Part shown: positions 8,423 through 16,821 of the stretch, piece by piece
Layout: each line of letters opens with the position of its first letter
Numbering within the stretch: position 1 is the stretch's first letter
Source: Rhodanobacter sp.
GTDB taxonomy: Bacteria > Pseudomonadota > Gammaproteobacteria > Xanthomonadales > Rhodanobacteraceae
Direction of reading: 5' to 3'
Length of the DNA stretch: 64,000 bases
NCBI GenBank assembly: GCA_024711345.1
Contig: JANJTA010000006.1
Location: 1-64,000, forward strand
Program-made: the position numbers and the translations under genes
Notes under the pieces: generated by a model
Told to the model about the DNA's origin: nothing
Seen by the model: only the letters and a program-made list of their open reading frames with translations
Database searches by the model: none

Positions 8423-8613
8423 GGCGATCTCCTTGGTGGGATGACGATGCCCGCCTGCCGCAGCGACCGGCGGGATGCTGTCGTCGCCATGGCAGCAGCC
8501 GGGCCGTGAACGCCGCGTGGCTGCTGCGGGCACCGGTTCAGCGCGGGATTACGGAGGCGAAAAGCGGGTCATGGCGATGTTGCCATCGCGTTGGACGCCG
8601 CGCGTTGCGCATG

Positions 8614-8641
8614 AAAAAACCGGGGCGCCGCGGCGCCCCGT
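8614..8641 (-). terminator. Second hairpin terminator downstream of the receptor
   Basis: Read on the minus strand, CGGGGCGCC pairs with GGCGCCCCG and is followed by GTTTTTT. It may be a back-up terminator for the receptor gene ending at 8755. Confidence 0.75.
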
Positions 8642-8707
8642 TCTACGCGGAAGTACAGGGATCGAACAAGTGACGGCTTGGGGGAAGGCGGCTGCCGAGC
8701 AGCGTCC

Positions 8708-8738
8708 AAAAGAAGACGGGGCGCCAGTCGGTCGCCCC
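8708..8738 (-). terminator. Hairpin terminator of the siderophore receptor gene
   Basis: On the minus strand GGGGCG, a 9-base loop, CGCCCC, then GTCTTCTTTT, beginning about 17 bases after the receptor stop codon. The stem is short, so efficiency is uncertain. Confidence 0.55.
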
Positions 8739-8754
8739 TTGGTTCCCGCATCAA

Positions 8755-10914
8755 TCAGAACGTCAGGTGGAGGCCCAGACGCACCGCTCGGGGCGAACCG
8801 GGCATGATGTTGTTGTTGCTGTGGGCCGTCGCGTAGTACTTCTTGTCCAGCAAGTTCTCGACATTCAACTGCAATTTGAAGCTGCTGTTGACGGAGTAGA
8901 ACACGGCGGCATCCACCCGCGTGAAGCCCGGCAGGACGACGGCGTTGTCGGTCGACACGAACACCTTGTCCTGATAGACGGCTCCGAGGCCGACGCCCCA
9001 CTGCGGGTTGAAATCAAGGCGGTTCCAGATCGAAGCCGAGTTGCGCGGCACCTGGCCGAGCTCTTTGCCGTTGGTTACGCCCGGGGTCCGCACCTCACTG
9101 TTCTGACGGGCGTAGCCGGCCATGACCTGCCAGGAATCGGTGACCCGGCCGGCCAGGCCCAACTCGACGCCCTTGACCTGTTGGCCGTCGACCAGGATCT
9201 GCTGCGCCGGATTGTTCGGATCCACGATCGCGACATTCGTGCGGTCGAGGCGATAGATCGCGGCGGTCGCCGACATGCGGTCATTGACGTCCCACTTCGC
9301 GCCGATCTCGACGTTTTTGAAACGCTCGGGGTCGAGATTGCGATTGGTGACCGTGAGCGACGCCAACTGCTCGCCTGCGCGCGGGACGTAGGCGATGGAG
9401 TAGCTCGTGTACAACGAAACGTTTTCCTGTGGCTTGAAGATCAAGCCCGCCCGTGGCGAGAGCAGGTTGTCGCTGCTGGACAGCTCGACGCCGTTGCGGT
9501 TGTTGTGCAGGGTGACATCGAAGCGGTCGAAGCGTGCGCCCAGGATGGCCTTCCACGTTGGCGAGAGCTGGATCTGGTCCTGCACGTAGGCACCGGCTGT
9601 CTTGGCGACGCTGCGGTTGTCGGCGTCGCTGGCAACCTGGCGGAACACGACCGGGCCGGTGTAGACCGGGTTCTGGATCGTGACGAAATCGCTCCGTGCG
9701 TCGGGGCCCACCGCCGGGAAGAAGGCCGTGTTGCGGAAATTGTCGGTTTCCTGGCGGTTGAGTTCGAGGCCAACGAGGAATTCGTGGCTGACCGAGCCGG
9801 TCCCGGCCGAGAAGGTCAGGTCGGTCTGGTTCTGGAAGTTCGTGCGGCCGGTCAGATTGTTGTAGCCGCTGATCGCGACGCGGCCGCTGGCTGCCGTGTA
9901 CGCGCCGGGGAATACGTTTTGGTAGAACTTGTCGTAGTCGGCGATGCGCGTGGTGTTGGTGAGCCGGGCGCCACCGCTGAAGTCGTGCGCAATCACCGAG
10001 TTCAGCGCATCGATGCGCGCCCACGTCGGGCTGTCGGACGGCTTGCCGAAAAAGGTTGAGCTGCCGGTCGGCAGCGGGCGGCCGAGCAGCGGCAGCTGGG
10101 ACGGGATGCCGCGATCGGTCACGCGATCGTCCTCGAAATGCTCGTAGCCGAACGCAAGCGTGGTGGCGTCGCTGGCGCGGATCGTCAGGGTCGGGTTGAT
10201 CGCCCAGCGCTCGACATGCGCGAAGTCGCGGTAGCTGTCCGCGTTCTCGTACATGCCCGTGATCCGGAACGCTACGGATTCCTTGATCACGTGGTTGAAA
10301 TCGCCGGTGGCGCGGCGACCGTCCCATGAGCCCAGCGTGAGATTCAGGCTGCCGGCATCGGTCCAGTTGGCCTGTTTGGTGACGCGGTTGATCAGTCCAC
10401 CGGAACCGCCGCGGCCGAAGATCATGCCGCTCGGACCTTTGAGGACTTCGACCCGCTCGACGTTGTACAGATCCCGGTAGTACTGGACGTCGTCGCGCAC
10501 GCCGTTGAGGAAGAAGTCGGCAGTGGAGCTGTTGCCGCGCAGGATCGGCGCATCACGGTGGCCTTCGCCCTGCGCCATCTGCACGCCGGGCACGTAGCGG
10601 ACGACATCGCCCATGGTCTGCATCGACTGGTCGCGGATCAGGTCGTCGGTGATGACCGTGACCGACTGCGGCACGTCCAGCAATGGCGTGTCGGTCTTGG
10701 TGGCCGTCGCGCTGCGTTTTACCTCATAGCCCCGGTACTCGCCCTGGACTTTCACGGTACCCAGCGTTTTGACATTGCGGGCCGTGTCCGCGGCCGCCGC
10801 ATCGATCGCCATCGCAGGGGCCGCGTACGCGGCAGCCAGGATCGGCAGGCCGTACAGGACATGGCGGATGGCGCGAGCGACAGCACCCGTCGAGGGGCGC
10901 GAGAGAGAACTCAT
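8755..10914 (-). CDS. TonB-dependent siderophore receptor
   Basis: A 719-aa outer-membrane receptor of the FhuE/FptA/Fiu type that imports ferric siderophores with energy from TonB. A signal peptide ends near AAPAMA (about residue 36). A TonB-box-like TVKVQG, the plug motif LLDVPQSVTVITDDLIRDQ, the loop DAPILRGNSSTADFFLNGVR and VERVEVLKGPSGMIFGRG are siderophore-receptor signatures. The barrel closes with LGLHLTF and its terminal phenylalanine. The start is the second in-frame ATG (10914), immediately ahead of a normal signal sequence; the ATG 51 bases upstream would spoil it. A weak Fur-like site lies upstream, and a two-component system is divergent. The exact siderophore cannot be read from the sequence. 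Confidence 0.9.
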   Translation of the reverse strand: MSSLSRPSTGAVARAIRHVLYGLPILAAAYAAPAMAIDAAAADTARNVKTLGTVKVQGEYRGYEVKRSATATKTDTPLLDVPQSVTVITDDLIRDQSMQTMGDVVRYVPGVQMAQGEGHRDAPILRGNSSTADFFLNGVRDDVQYYRDLYNVERVEVLKGPSGMIFGRGGSGGLINRVTKQANWTDAGSLNLTLGSWDGRRATGDFNHVIKESVAFRITGMYENADSYRDFAHVERWAINPTLTIRASDATTLAFGYEHFEDDRVTDRGIPSQLPLLGRPLPTGSSTFFGKPSDSPTWARIDALNSVIAHDFSGGARLTNTTRIADYDKFYQNVFPGAYTAASGRVAISGYNNLTGRTNFQNQTDLTFSAGTGSVSHEFLVGLELNRQETDNFRNTAFFPAVGPDARSDFVTIQNPVYTGPVVFRQVASDADNRSVAKTAGAYVQDQIQLSPTWKAILGARFDRFDVTLHNNRNGVELSSSDNLLSPRAGLIFKPQENVSLYTSYSIAYVPRAGEQLASLTVTNRNLDPERFKNVEIGAKWDVNDRMSATAAIYRLDRTNVAIVDPNNPAQQILVDGQQVKGVELGLAGRVTDSWQVMAGYARQNSEVRTPGVTNGKELGQVPRNSASIWNRLDFNPQWGVGLGAVYQDKVFVSTDNAVVLPGFTRVDAAVFYSVNSSFKLQLNVENLLDKKYYATAHSNNNIMPGSPRAVRLGLHLTF

Positions 10915-10963
10915 TGAGATGCTCCGGAAGGGATGAAAGGCAGGTTCAATCGGGAATGAAGAC

Positions 10964-10982
10964 AAGAATGATTCGTATTAAG
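10964..10982. promoter_or_regulatory. Weak Fur-box-like sequence
   Basis: The 19 bases around AATGATTCGTATTA match the Fur consensus at about 11 positions, AATGAT in the left half and ATTA in the right. Its place, 50 bases upstream of the siderophore receptor start, suits iron control, but the match is only modest. Confidence 0.35.
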
Positions 10983-11110
10983 ATGCGCGCCGTAATGTCG
11001 GATTTTTGTCGGAGACAGGCCGCTGGCGGGTCTCCGGTGCCGCACGTGCGCTCTTGTCTGGCCCGGCATTCGGGCCTGCTTCTTCCCGGCCCTCTCGCCT
11101 TTGGATACCC

Positions 11111-11803
11111 ATGCTCAGTCGGTTACTGGTCGTCGAAGACAACCACAGCCTGGTCTCGAACCTGTTCGCGTTCTTCGAGCCGCGCGGCTATACGCTCGAC
11201 GCGGCGCCCGATGGCGTTGTCGGCCTGCAACTGGCGCAGACGGGCAATTACGACGCGATGGTCCTGGACTGGACGCTTCCGCGCCTGGAGGGCAGGGAAG
11301 TCGCCAGGCGGCTGCGTGCGTCGGGGTCGGACCTCCCGATCCTGATGCTCACCGTGCGCGACGAACTGCCCGACAAGCTGGCCGGTTTTGGCGCCGGCGT
11401 GGACGACTACCTCACCAAGCCCTTTGCCTTCGACGAACTCGCTGCACGAGTGGAAGCATTGATAGCGCGGTCGCGGGGCCGTGTTGCCGGCAGGACATTG
11501 CGAATCGGCGACCTGAGCTTCAATACATCGACGCAGGAGATAGCTCGGAATGGAACGGCACTTCAACTCAACGCCAGCTGCAAGAAGATACTGGCGCTGT
11601 TGATGACGGCCAGTCCCCTGGTCGTTGCCCGCGGCACCCTGGAGTCCGCGCTGTGGGGCGACAACCCGCCGGATTCCGACTTGTTGCGCTCGCATGTCTA
11701 TGACTTGCGCAAGGCCATCGACGGACCCCACGAAAACAAGTTGATCCAGACGGTGCCGAAAGTCGGCTACCGGATCATTGCTTCGGAGGCCATTGATGGG
11801 TAG
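11111..11803 (+). CDS. OmpR/PhoB-family response regulator
   Basis: A 230-aa cytoplasmic transcription regulator. The receiver (about 1-115) has the acidic pair in VVEDN, the phosphoacceptor aspartate in AMVLDWTLP (about residue 51) and the switch lysine in LTKPF. The winged-helix output domain (about 130-225) is recognised by LALLMTASPLVVARGTLESA, NPPDSDLLRSHVYDLRKAID and TVPKVGYRI. The ATG at 11111 starts the receiver directly; longer reading adds an unsupported arginine-rich tail. The downstream kinase gene overlaps it by eight bases, so both form one unit. It is divergent from the siderophore receptor, which makes that receptor a plausible but unproven target. Confidence 0.92.
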   Translation: MLSRLLVVEDNHSLVSNLFAFFEPRGYTLDAAPDGVVGLQLAQTGNYDAMVLDWTLPRLEGREVARRLRASGSDLPILMLTVRDELPDKLAGFGAGVDDYLTKPFAFDELAARVEALIARSRGRVAGRTLRIGDLSFNTSTQEIARNGTALQLNASCKKILALLMTASPLVVARGTLESALWGDNPPDSDLLRSHVYDLRKAIDGPHENKLIQTVPKVGYRIIASEAIDG

Positions 11804-13064
11804 GGAGACCAGCCTCAAGCAGCGAATAGTCAGCGGCATCGTCATCTACAGCCTGTTGCTGACCTTGGCGCTGTTGGCGTACGGCTACCTCGTCAACGAG
11901 CGGGCCGAGGCGTTGGTCTGGGAATCCCTGCTCAATACGGAGCTGGACCATTTCCTGGAACGTCACCGACTCGACCCCGGCTACCGGTGGAACGACTCCG
12001 AGACCTTGACGCTCTACGGCACGCTCGTGGGACACGAACCGCCCATCGAATTCCGTTCGCTCGCTGTCGGGGTGCATGATGATGTCGTCGTCGGCGGCAA
12101 GGAGTTCGTCATCCTGGTGCGTGCGATCGGAGGAGACCATGCGGTCCTCGCGCTGAACATATCGGGCATGGGATCGAGCAGATCGGGTCTGAATGCGCTT
12201 GTCATCGGTTCAGCCGCAGCCATGGTCGCGCTCTTGACCTTTGCCACCGCCATGGGTGTTGGACGACTGACCAGGCCGCTGGCCGATCTGGCGCGCCGCA
12301 TCGTCGACCTGAAGCCGGCGATATCCGGTCAGAGGCTGGTCATCGCCGAGGGCGAATCCGCCGAGATCGGCGTGGTGATGAGGGCATTCAATGGCTATCT
12401 CGGACGGATGGACCAGGCCGTAGAACGCGAAAGAACGTTCCTGAACATGGCCAGCCACGAACTGCGTACGCCAGTGGCGGTGATCCGCAGTTCGATCGAA
12501 CTCGCTCTCTCGCAGCATGACATTTCCGCAATGACGCAGCGTCACCTGCAGCGCGTCCGCCAAACGGCCGAAGGCATGGACGAGCTGCTGGCCCTGGTCC
12601 TGGTCCTGGCGAAGGATCCCGTGCGATTGCTGAAACATTCCGAAATGACGGACCTGGGTGCATTGATTCCGGAGATAGTGAACGACCACCGCCCCCTGAC
12701 GAGCGGCAAGGCTTTGGCGTTTGAACTAGGGGCGTTGCCGAGCGTCTGGATCGAGGCACCGCCGCAGATCGTGCGGGCAGCCATCGGAAACTTGATTCGC
12801 AACGCGATCGAGAACAGCGATGCCGGCACGATTCGGGTGAGTCTGCAGCTGCCGGCCCAGGTCGTCATTTCCGACCCCGGGCACGGAATGACAGCGGAAG
12901 AAATCTCCTGCGTCTATTCACGACATGCACGGGAGAGTGGGCTGGGCCGCGATGGCATCGGTTTGGAACTCATAGGGCGTTTATGTGAGCACCTTGGCTG
13001 GACGCTTGAACTGACTTCGGGCGAAGGCACCGGCACGACGGCATCGCTGACCTTTGCGCACTAG
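11796..13064 (+). CDS. Sensor histidine kinase
   Basis: A 422-aa inner-membrane kinase paired with the preceding regulator. TM1 (IVIYSLLLTLALLAYGYLV, about residues 13-33), a periplasmic domain of roughly 110 residues, TM2 (VIGSAAAMVALLTFATAMGV, about 135-157), a HAMP-like linker, the HisKA motif NMASHELRTPVAVIRSS, then an HATPase domain with N box NLIRNAIENSD and G1 box VISDPGHGM. The start ATG at 11796 lies behind GGAGG (11784-11788) inside the regulator gene. The TAG stop is part of the CTAG flank of the downstream MITE-like element. The periplasmic domain resembles nothing I can name, so the signal is unknown; iron or siderophore is suggested only by position. Confidence 0.9.
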   Translation: MGRETSLKQRIVSGIVIYSLLLTLALLAYGYLVNERAEALVWESLLNTELDHFLERHRLDPGYRWNDSETLTLYGTLVGHEPPIEFRSLAVGVHDDVVVGGKEFVILVRAIGGDHAVLALNISGMGSSRSGLNALVIGSAAAMVALLTFATAMGVGRLTRPLADLARRIVDLKPAISGQRLVIAEGESAEIGVVMRAFNGYLGRMDQAVERERTFLNMASHELRTPVAVIRSSIELALSQHDISAMTQRHLQRVRQTAEGMDELLALVLVLAKDPVRLLKHSEMTDLGALIPEIVNDHRPLTSGKALAFELGALPSVWIEAPPQIVRAAIGNLIRNAIENSDAGTIRVSLQLPAQVVISDPGHGMTAEEISCVYSRHARESGLGRDGIGLELIGRLCEHLGWTLELTSGEGTGTTASLTFAH

Positions 13065-13347
13065 GGATGCCCTGATCTATCCAGCGCGGGCGGCATGATA
13101 TCCAGAAGCCTCGCAGGTGGGGGTGCGTGGCGCGGGCAAGGCTGGCCGCCTTGGCACGCCGCGCGCTGCCGGCTGCAGGCCTTCTGGATATCACCTCATC
13201 GTTGTATTTCAAGCTATGGGGCCGGCTTTGTCGCCCGCATCTCCGCGGCGCCCCCCTCGACAGGCGGACACCTTCCTTCGTCAGCGCACCACGAATCTAC
13301 GAACAGACATGGCCGGTGACGCCTGCGCTGGATAGATCGGGGCATCC
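13065..13347. mobile_element. MITE-like element with 24-bp terminal inverted repeats
   Basis: The ends are inverted copies: left GGGATGCCCTGATCTATCCA (13065-13084, continuing GCGC? as far as 13087), right the complement GCGCTGGATAGATCGGGGCATCCC up to 13347, with one mismatch. Both ends abut CTAG (13061-13064 and 13348-13351), as expected for a 4-bp target duplication. Inside is a 98-bp imperfect palindrome (13096-13193) opening with TGATATCCAGAAG. No transposase is encoded, so it would be a non-autonomous element. CTAG duplications are known for some IS5-family transposons; the family link is inference. Confidence 0.75.
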
Positions 13348-13351
13348 CTAG

Positions 13352-13525
13352 CTTCGGCTAGCGCCTGCTGGTCTCGGTACCCTTCCTCGGTCCAGCGGGT
13401 TCAGGGGATTGCCGAGGCGGAGAAGGTCAGGGCGGGCAGGGACCCCGTTTCAATGCCGGGCGCGATGCATGAAAAAGGCCGGGGCGCCGCAATGTCTCGG
13501 CGTCCCGTCGATCGCTGGCTGGCGT
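13352..13525. other. Gap between the MITE-like element and the lipoprotein gene
   Basis: No gene. The only feature is a minus-strand hairpin near 13473-13505 (next entry). Confidence 0.5.
13473..13505 (-). terminator. Terminator of the lipoprotein gene
   Basis: On the minus strand GGGACGCCG and CGGCGCCCC form a stem with an 8-base loop, followed by GGCCTTTTTC. It lies about 20 bases after the stop of the lipoprotein gene. Confidence 0.65.
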
Positions 13526-15310
13526 CTATTTCAGCGTGGTCTGGCTGGAGATCACCATGCCGCCCTCGTCCACTTGCATCTGGGCATCGATGCTGTCCAC
13601 GCGCTGCGCCTGCGATTTCATGGCCGCGAACTGGGCCTTGGTGCGGGCCAGCTCGGCCGCGGCCTCGGCCGCACTGTCGCCCGCGTCGTCGATCGACGGC
13701 TCGTCACCCTTGCTCATCGCCGCCGTGGCGGCAGCCACGCTGTCGATCTTCTGCTCCATCAGCTGCAACCAGCTCAGGTACATCGCACCACTGATGTGCA
13801 TGCGCGCCATCCGGCCGGCATCGCCGGTGGGGTCCTTCAGGATATCGCCCAGACGGGCGTCCTCGCCGGCGCCGACGCCGAAGGCGAGCGCCTTCTCGCC
13901 CATGGCGACCCAGGCCGGCTGCCCCAGCATGCCGACCATGTCCTTCGGCAACGGCAACGGCTTGCCGTCATGGCCCGGCTTCAGGGCGGCCAGCGCGGGC
14001 ACCATCATCTGGCTCATCGCGAACAGGCCGTCGGGATTGTTGGTGCCGATCAGCACGCGACCGCTGAAGGTGGGCATGCCACCGTCCTTGCCTGCCGCCA
14101 GCGAGTCCAGCGCGATGCGCAGGCCGAGCATGTCGCCGAACGGCGGGATCGCCGCCTTCTGCATGGCGGGGCCGAGCTTGGCGAAGCCGTCGTTGAGGTC
14201 GGTCAGCGAGGGGCAGCTGAACGGTTTGGCGGCCACCGCCTCGGCCTGGGCCAGCCAGAACGTGCGTGCCTCGGCGACCGGCAAGGCCAGGCTCAGGTCG
14301 AACGGCGCGGTGCCGGCGCCGCCCAGGCCGGGCAGCGCCACCTTGAGCCCGGCAAAAGCCTGGCTGATGTCGCTGGCCAGCGCCACGTCGAAACGCACGT
14401 CCTGGTGCTTCGCGTCCAGCCGGGTGTAGCCGAAACTCATGGTGGGCACGCGCGCGGCGATGCGCGCGGCGTCGGTGGCGCAGCTGGGCGAGCTCTGCAG
14501 CTGGGTGGCGACCGGCTCGCCGGTCTTCGCCGCGATCGCTTCGGCGTGGGCCTTCTGGATCGCGCCGACCAGCGGATCCTTGCCACCGATCGCCAGCGGC
14601 AGCGCGCGGGTCAGGTCCAGTTCGCCGAGTAGCCACTTCTGGTAACCCTTGGCCTTGGCCAGCGTCTTCAGCCGGCCGTCGTCCTGCAGGCTTTTCTGCG
14701 GCCGATCCAGGCCCAGCGCCTGGCGCAGCAGCGCCGGCGAGACGTCCGCCGGCAGCAGCGCGGCCACCGCCTGCTTGTTGACCGTGGCCAGCACCACCTC
14801 GGTGCCGGAGGCCGGGAACGCGTACTTGCGGTAGCTCTGCTTGTCCACGTTGGCGACGTCGAGCTTCTTGCCGTAGGCGGTTTCCAGCCGGCCGATGAAG
14901 CCCTCGAACGCGCCCGGGTCGCTCAGCTGGAAGCGCAGCACCGGCGCCAGGCCCAGGCCGTAGAAGGCCGAGTAGCCCTTGAGGTTCAGGCCGGCACCCT
15001 GGGCGAAGCCCTCGATGGTCTTGCCGTTGAATTCGGCGCGCAGCGCGCGCAGCAGGCGCGCGCCGTCGGGGTCCTTAGTCGCCATCCGCTCGGCGCTGGC
15101 GTCGAGCTGGGCGAGCTGGGATGGCAGCTGCGCGTCGGCCTGGGCGAGCAGGGCGCCGCGGGTGGCGTCGTCCATGATGTCCAGATTGGCCACCACGTAC
15201 GGCGTGTCCGCCGGCACGAAAGCCAGCGGCGCGTCCTTGTCCTTGTGTCCGCAGGCCGCCAGCATGACGCCGGCGAAACCCAGCGCGATGTATCGCGTCG
15301 TCGATCGCAT
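13526..15310 (-). CDS. Large lipoprotein of unknown function
   Basis: A 594-aa predicted lipoprotein. The N-terminus MRSTTRYIALGFAGVMLAAC has a positively charged start, a hydrophobic core and a lipobox LAAC with Cys20 as lipidation site; the next residues GHKDKD include no Asp at +2, so outer-membrane sorting is possible. The mature part is soluble and mixed alpha/beta, starts with PLAFVPADTPYVVANLD, and ends in an Ala-rich helical stretch (about 530-580). I do not recognise a catalytic motif; similar proteins are annotated as hypothetical in xanthomonads. The ATG at 15310 follows GGGGA; a TTG twelve bases upstream is less likely. It is read in the same direction as pyrB, with a 26-bp tail and a 100-bp gap. 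Confidence 0.75.
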   Translation of the reverse strand: MRSTTRYIALGFAGVMLAACGHKDKDAPLAFVPADTPYVVANLDIMDDATRGALLAQADAQLPSQLAQLDASAERMATKDPDGARLLRALRAEFNGKTIEGFAQGAGLNLKGYSAFYGLGLAPVLRFQLSDPGAFEGFIGRLETAYGKKLDVANVDKQSYRKYAFPASGTEVVLATVNKQAVAALLPADVSPALLRQALGLDRPQKSLQDDGRLKTLAKAKGYQKWLLGELDLTRALPLAIGGKDPLVGAIQKAHAEAIAAKTGEPVATQLQSSPSCATDAARIAARVPTMSFGYTRLDAKHQDVRFDVALASDISQAFAGLKVALPGLGGAGTAPFDLSLALPVAEARTFWLAQAEAVAAKPFSCPSLTDLNDGFAKLGPAMQKAAIPPFGDMLGLRIALDSLAAGKDGGMPTFSGRVLIGTNNPDGLFAMSQMMVPALAALKPGHDGKPLPLPKDMVGMLGQPAWVAMGEKALAFGVGAGEDARLGDILKDPTGDAGRMARMHISGAMYLSWLQLMEQKIDSVAAATAAMSKGDEPSIDDAGDSAAEAAAELARTKAQFAAMKSQAQRVDSIDAQMQVDEGGMVISSQTTLK

Positions 15311-15410
15311 GTTGATCCCCAATGTGGTGAGTGCCGCACTCGTGATTATGCCTGCTTGCCGCGGGCGTTGCCGGGGCCGGCAGCAGGCGGCCAGCGGCCG
15401 GCGGGGCGGT

Positions 15411-16337
15411 TCAGCGGGCCAGTACTTCGTCGAGCACGGCCATGCGCACGAACACGCCGTTGCCGACCTGTTCGAGGATGCGCGACTGCGCGCCGTCGGC
15501 CACCTCCGAGGCGATCTCGATGCCGCGGTTGATCGGGCCCGGGTGCATCACCAGGCAGCCCGGCGCGGCCAGCCCCAGCCGGCGCCGGTCCAGCCCGTAG
15601 TGGGCGAAGTAGGCCGCCTCGTCCGGCAGCTCGATGCTGGCCATGCGCTCCTTCTGCAGGCGCAGCATGATCACCGCGTCGACGCCTTCGATGGCCTCGT
15701 CGAAGTTGCCGTAGCGGCGCAGCTGCGGCGCCTCGTCCGCCGGCAGCATCAGCTCCGCCGGCCCGCACAGGCGGATTTCCTTCACGCCCAAGGCGGTGAA
15801 CGCGCTGATGTCCGAGCGGGCCACCCGCGAATGCTTGATGTCGCCGCAGATCAGCACGGTCAGGTTGCCGAAGTCGGGCCGGTGCTGGCGGATGGTCAGC
15901 GTATCGAGCAGGCCCTGGGTGGGATGCGCGTGGTTGCCGTCGCCGGCGTTGATCACCGACACGCCGCTCATCGCATGGCGCACCAGCATGTCGGGCGTGC
16001 CCGACTGCTTGTGGCGCACCACGATGGCGTCCAGGTGCATCGCCTCCAGCGTGTGCAGGGTGTCGAACAGCTCCTCGCCCTTGCTGGTGGAGGACAGCCC
16101 GATGTCGAAGTTGACCACGTCCGCGCCCAGTCGCCGCGCGGCCAGCTCGAACGAGGTGCGGGTGCGCGTGGACGGCTCGAAGAACAGGTTGAGCACGGTG
16201 CGCCCGGCCAGCACGTCGAGCTTGCGGGTACCGTGCGCGCAGGCGTCGCGCAGCGCCTCGGCGCGGTCGAGCAGCCGCTCGATGGTCTCGCGTGGCAGGT
16301 TTTCCAGGGAGGTGAGGTGGCGCAGGCGAGGGCTCAT
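15411..16337 (-). CDS. pyrB: Aspartate carbamoyltransferase catalytic subunit
   Basis: A 308-aa cytoplasmic enzyme that condenses carbamoyl phosphate and aspartate to N-carbamoylaspartate in pyrimidine synthesis. The carbamoyl-phosphate loop FFEPSTRTRTSFE (about residues 49-61) is intact. The STSKGEELFDT loop, the VVRHKQSG and HPTQGLLDTLTI motifs and the C-terminal LVMHPGPINRGIEI are all typical. The start at 16337 begins the conserved RHLTSLENL; in-frame upstream sequence overlaps yqgF and is not needed. No regulatory pyrI or pyrR gene is seen next to it. It follows yqgF after 34 bp in the yqgE-yqgF-pyrB unit. Confidence 0.96.
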   Translation of the reverse strand: MSPRLRHLTSLENLPRETIERLLDRAEALRDACAHGTRKLDVLAGRTVLNLFFEPSTRTRTSFELAARRLGADVVNFDIGLSSTSKGEELFDTLHTLEAMHLDAIVVRHKQSGTPDMLVRHAMSGVSVINAGDGNHAHPTQGLLDTLTIRQHRPDFGNLTVLICGDIKHSRVARSDISAFTALGVKEIRLCGPAELMLPADEAPQLRRYGNFDEAIEGVDAVIMLRLQKERMASIELPDEAAYFAHYGLDRRRLGLAAPGCLVMHPGPINRGIEIASEVADGAQSRILEQVGNGVFVRMAVLDEVLAR

Positions 16338-16371
16338 GGCGACGGATCTGGGGTGGAAGGGAAAGGTGGGT

Positions 16372-16821
16372 TCAGGGGCCACTTTGGCCGGCCGCCGGCG
16401 TGCCGGCACCGGCAAGCCAGCGTTCGAGGATGACGGCGGCGGCTTCGGCGTCGATGTCGGCGGCATCGCGGCGGCGCCTGAGCCCGGCGGCGCGGCCGGC
16501 GGCGAAGCGTTGCGCCGCTTCCTGCGAGCTGTGCCGTTCGTCGACCAGCACCACCGGCAGGTCGTAGCGCTGCTGCAGTTGGGCGGCGAAGCGGCGGGCG
16601 CGGCGGCTGGCGGGCTGCTCGGCGCCGTCCAGCGCCAGCGGCAGGCCGACCACCAGGGTGTCGGGCTGCCACTGCTGATGCAGCGCGTCGAGGTGCGGCC
16701 AGTCCGGGCCGGAGTCGCGGACCGCGAGGGTGCCCAGCGCGCGGGCGCGGGCGGTGTAGGTGTTGCCGATTGCCACGCCGGTGAGGCGGCTGCCGACGTC
16801 GAAGCCGAACACGCAGCTCAT
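16372..16821 (-). CDS. yqgF: YqgF/RuvX family Holliday-junction resolvase-like nuclease
   Basis: A 149-aa RNase H-fold protein. FGFDVGSRLTGVAIGN near the N-terminus carries the first catalytic aspartate; LVVGLPLALDG and VVLVDERHSSQEA carry the second acidic site; DIDAEAAAVILERWL carries the third. Members process pre-16S rRNA 5' ends and have been called putative Holliday junction resolvases. The ATG overlaps the yqgE stop by four bases (ATGA), so expression is coupled. Length is normal. Confidence 0.93.
   Translation of the reverse strand: MSCVFGFDVGSRLTGVAIGNTYTARARALGTLAVRDSGPDWPHLDALHQQWQPDTLVVGLPLALDGAEQPASRRARRFAAQLQQRYDLPVVLVDERHSSQEAAQRFAAGRAAGLRRRRDAADIDAEAAAVILERWLAGAGTPAAGQSGP

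Larger units (their letters stand above)
8423..8754. other. Intergenic region between BON gene and siderophore receptor
   Basis: The 332-bp gap contains two terminator-like hairpins for the minus-strand receptor gene (8708-8738 and 8614-8641) and, nearer 8423, the promoter of the BON gene, for which no clear box is visible. No coding sequence is supported. Confidence 0.5.
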
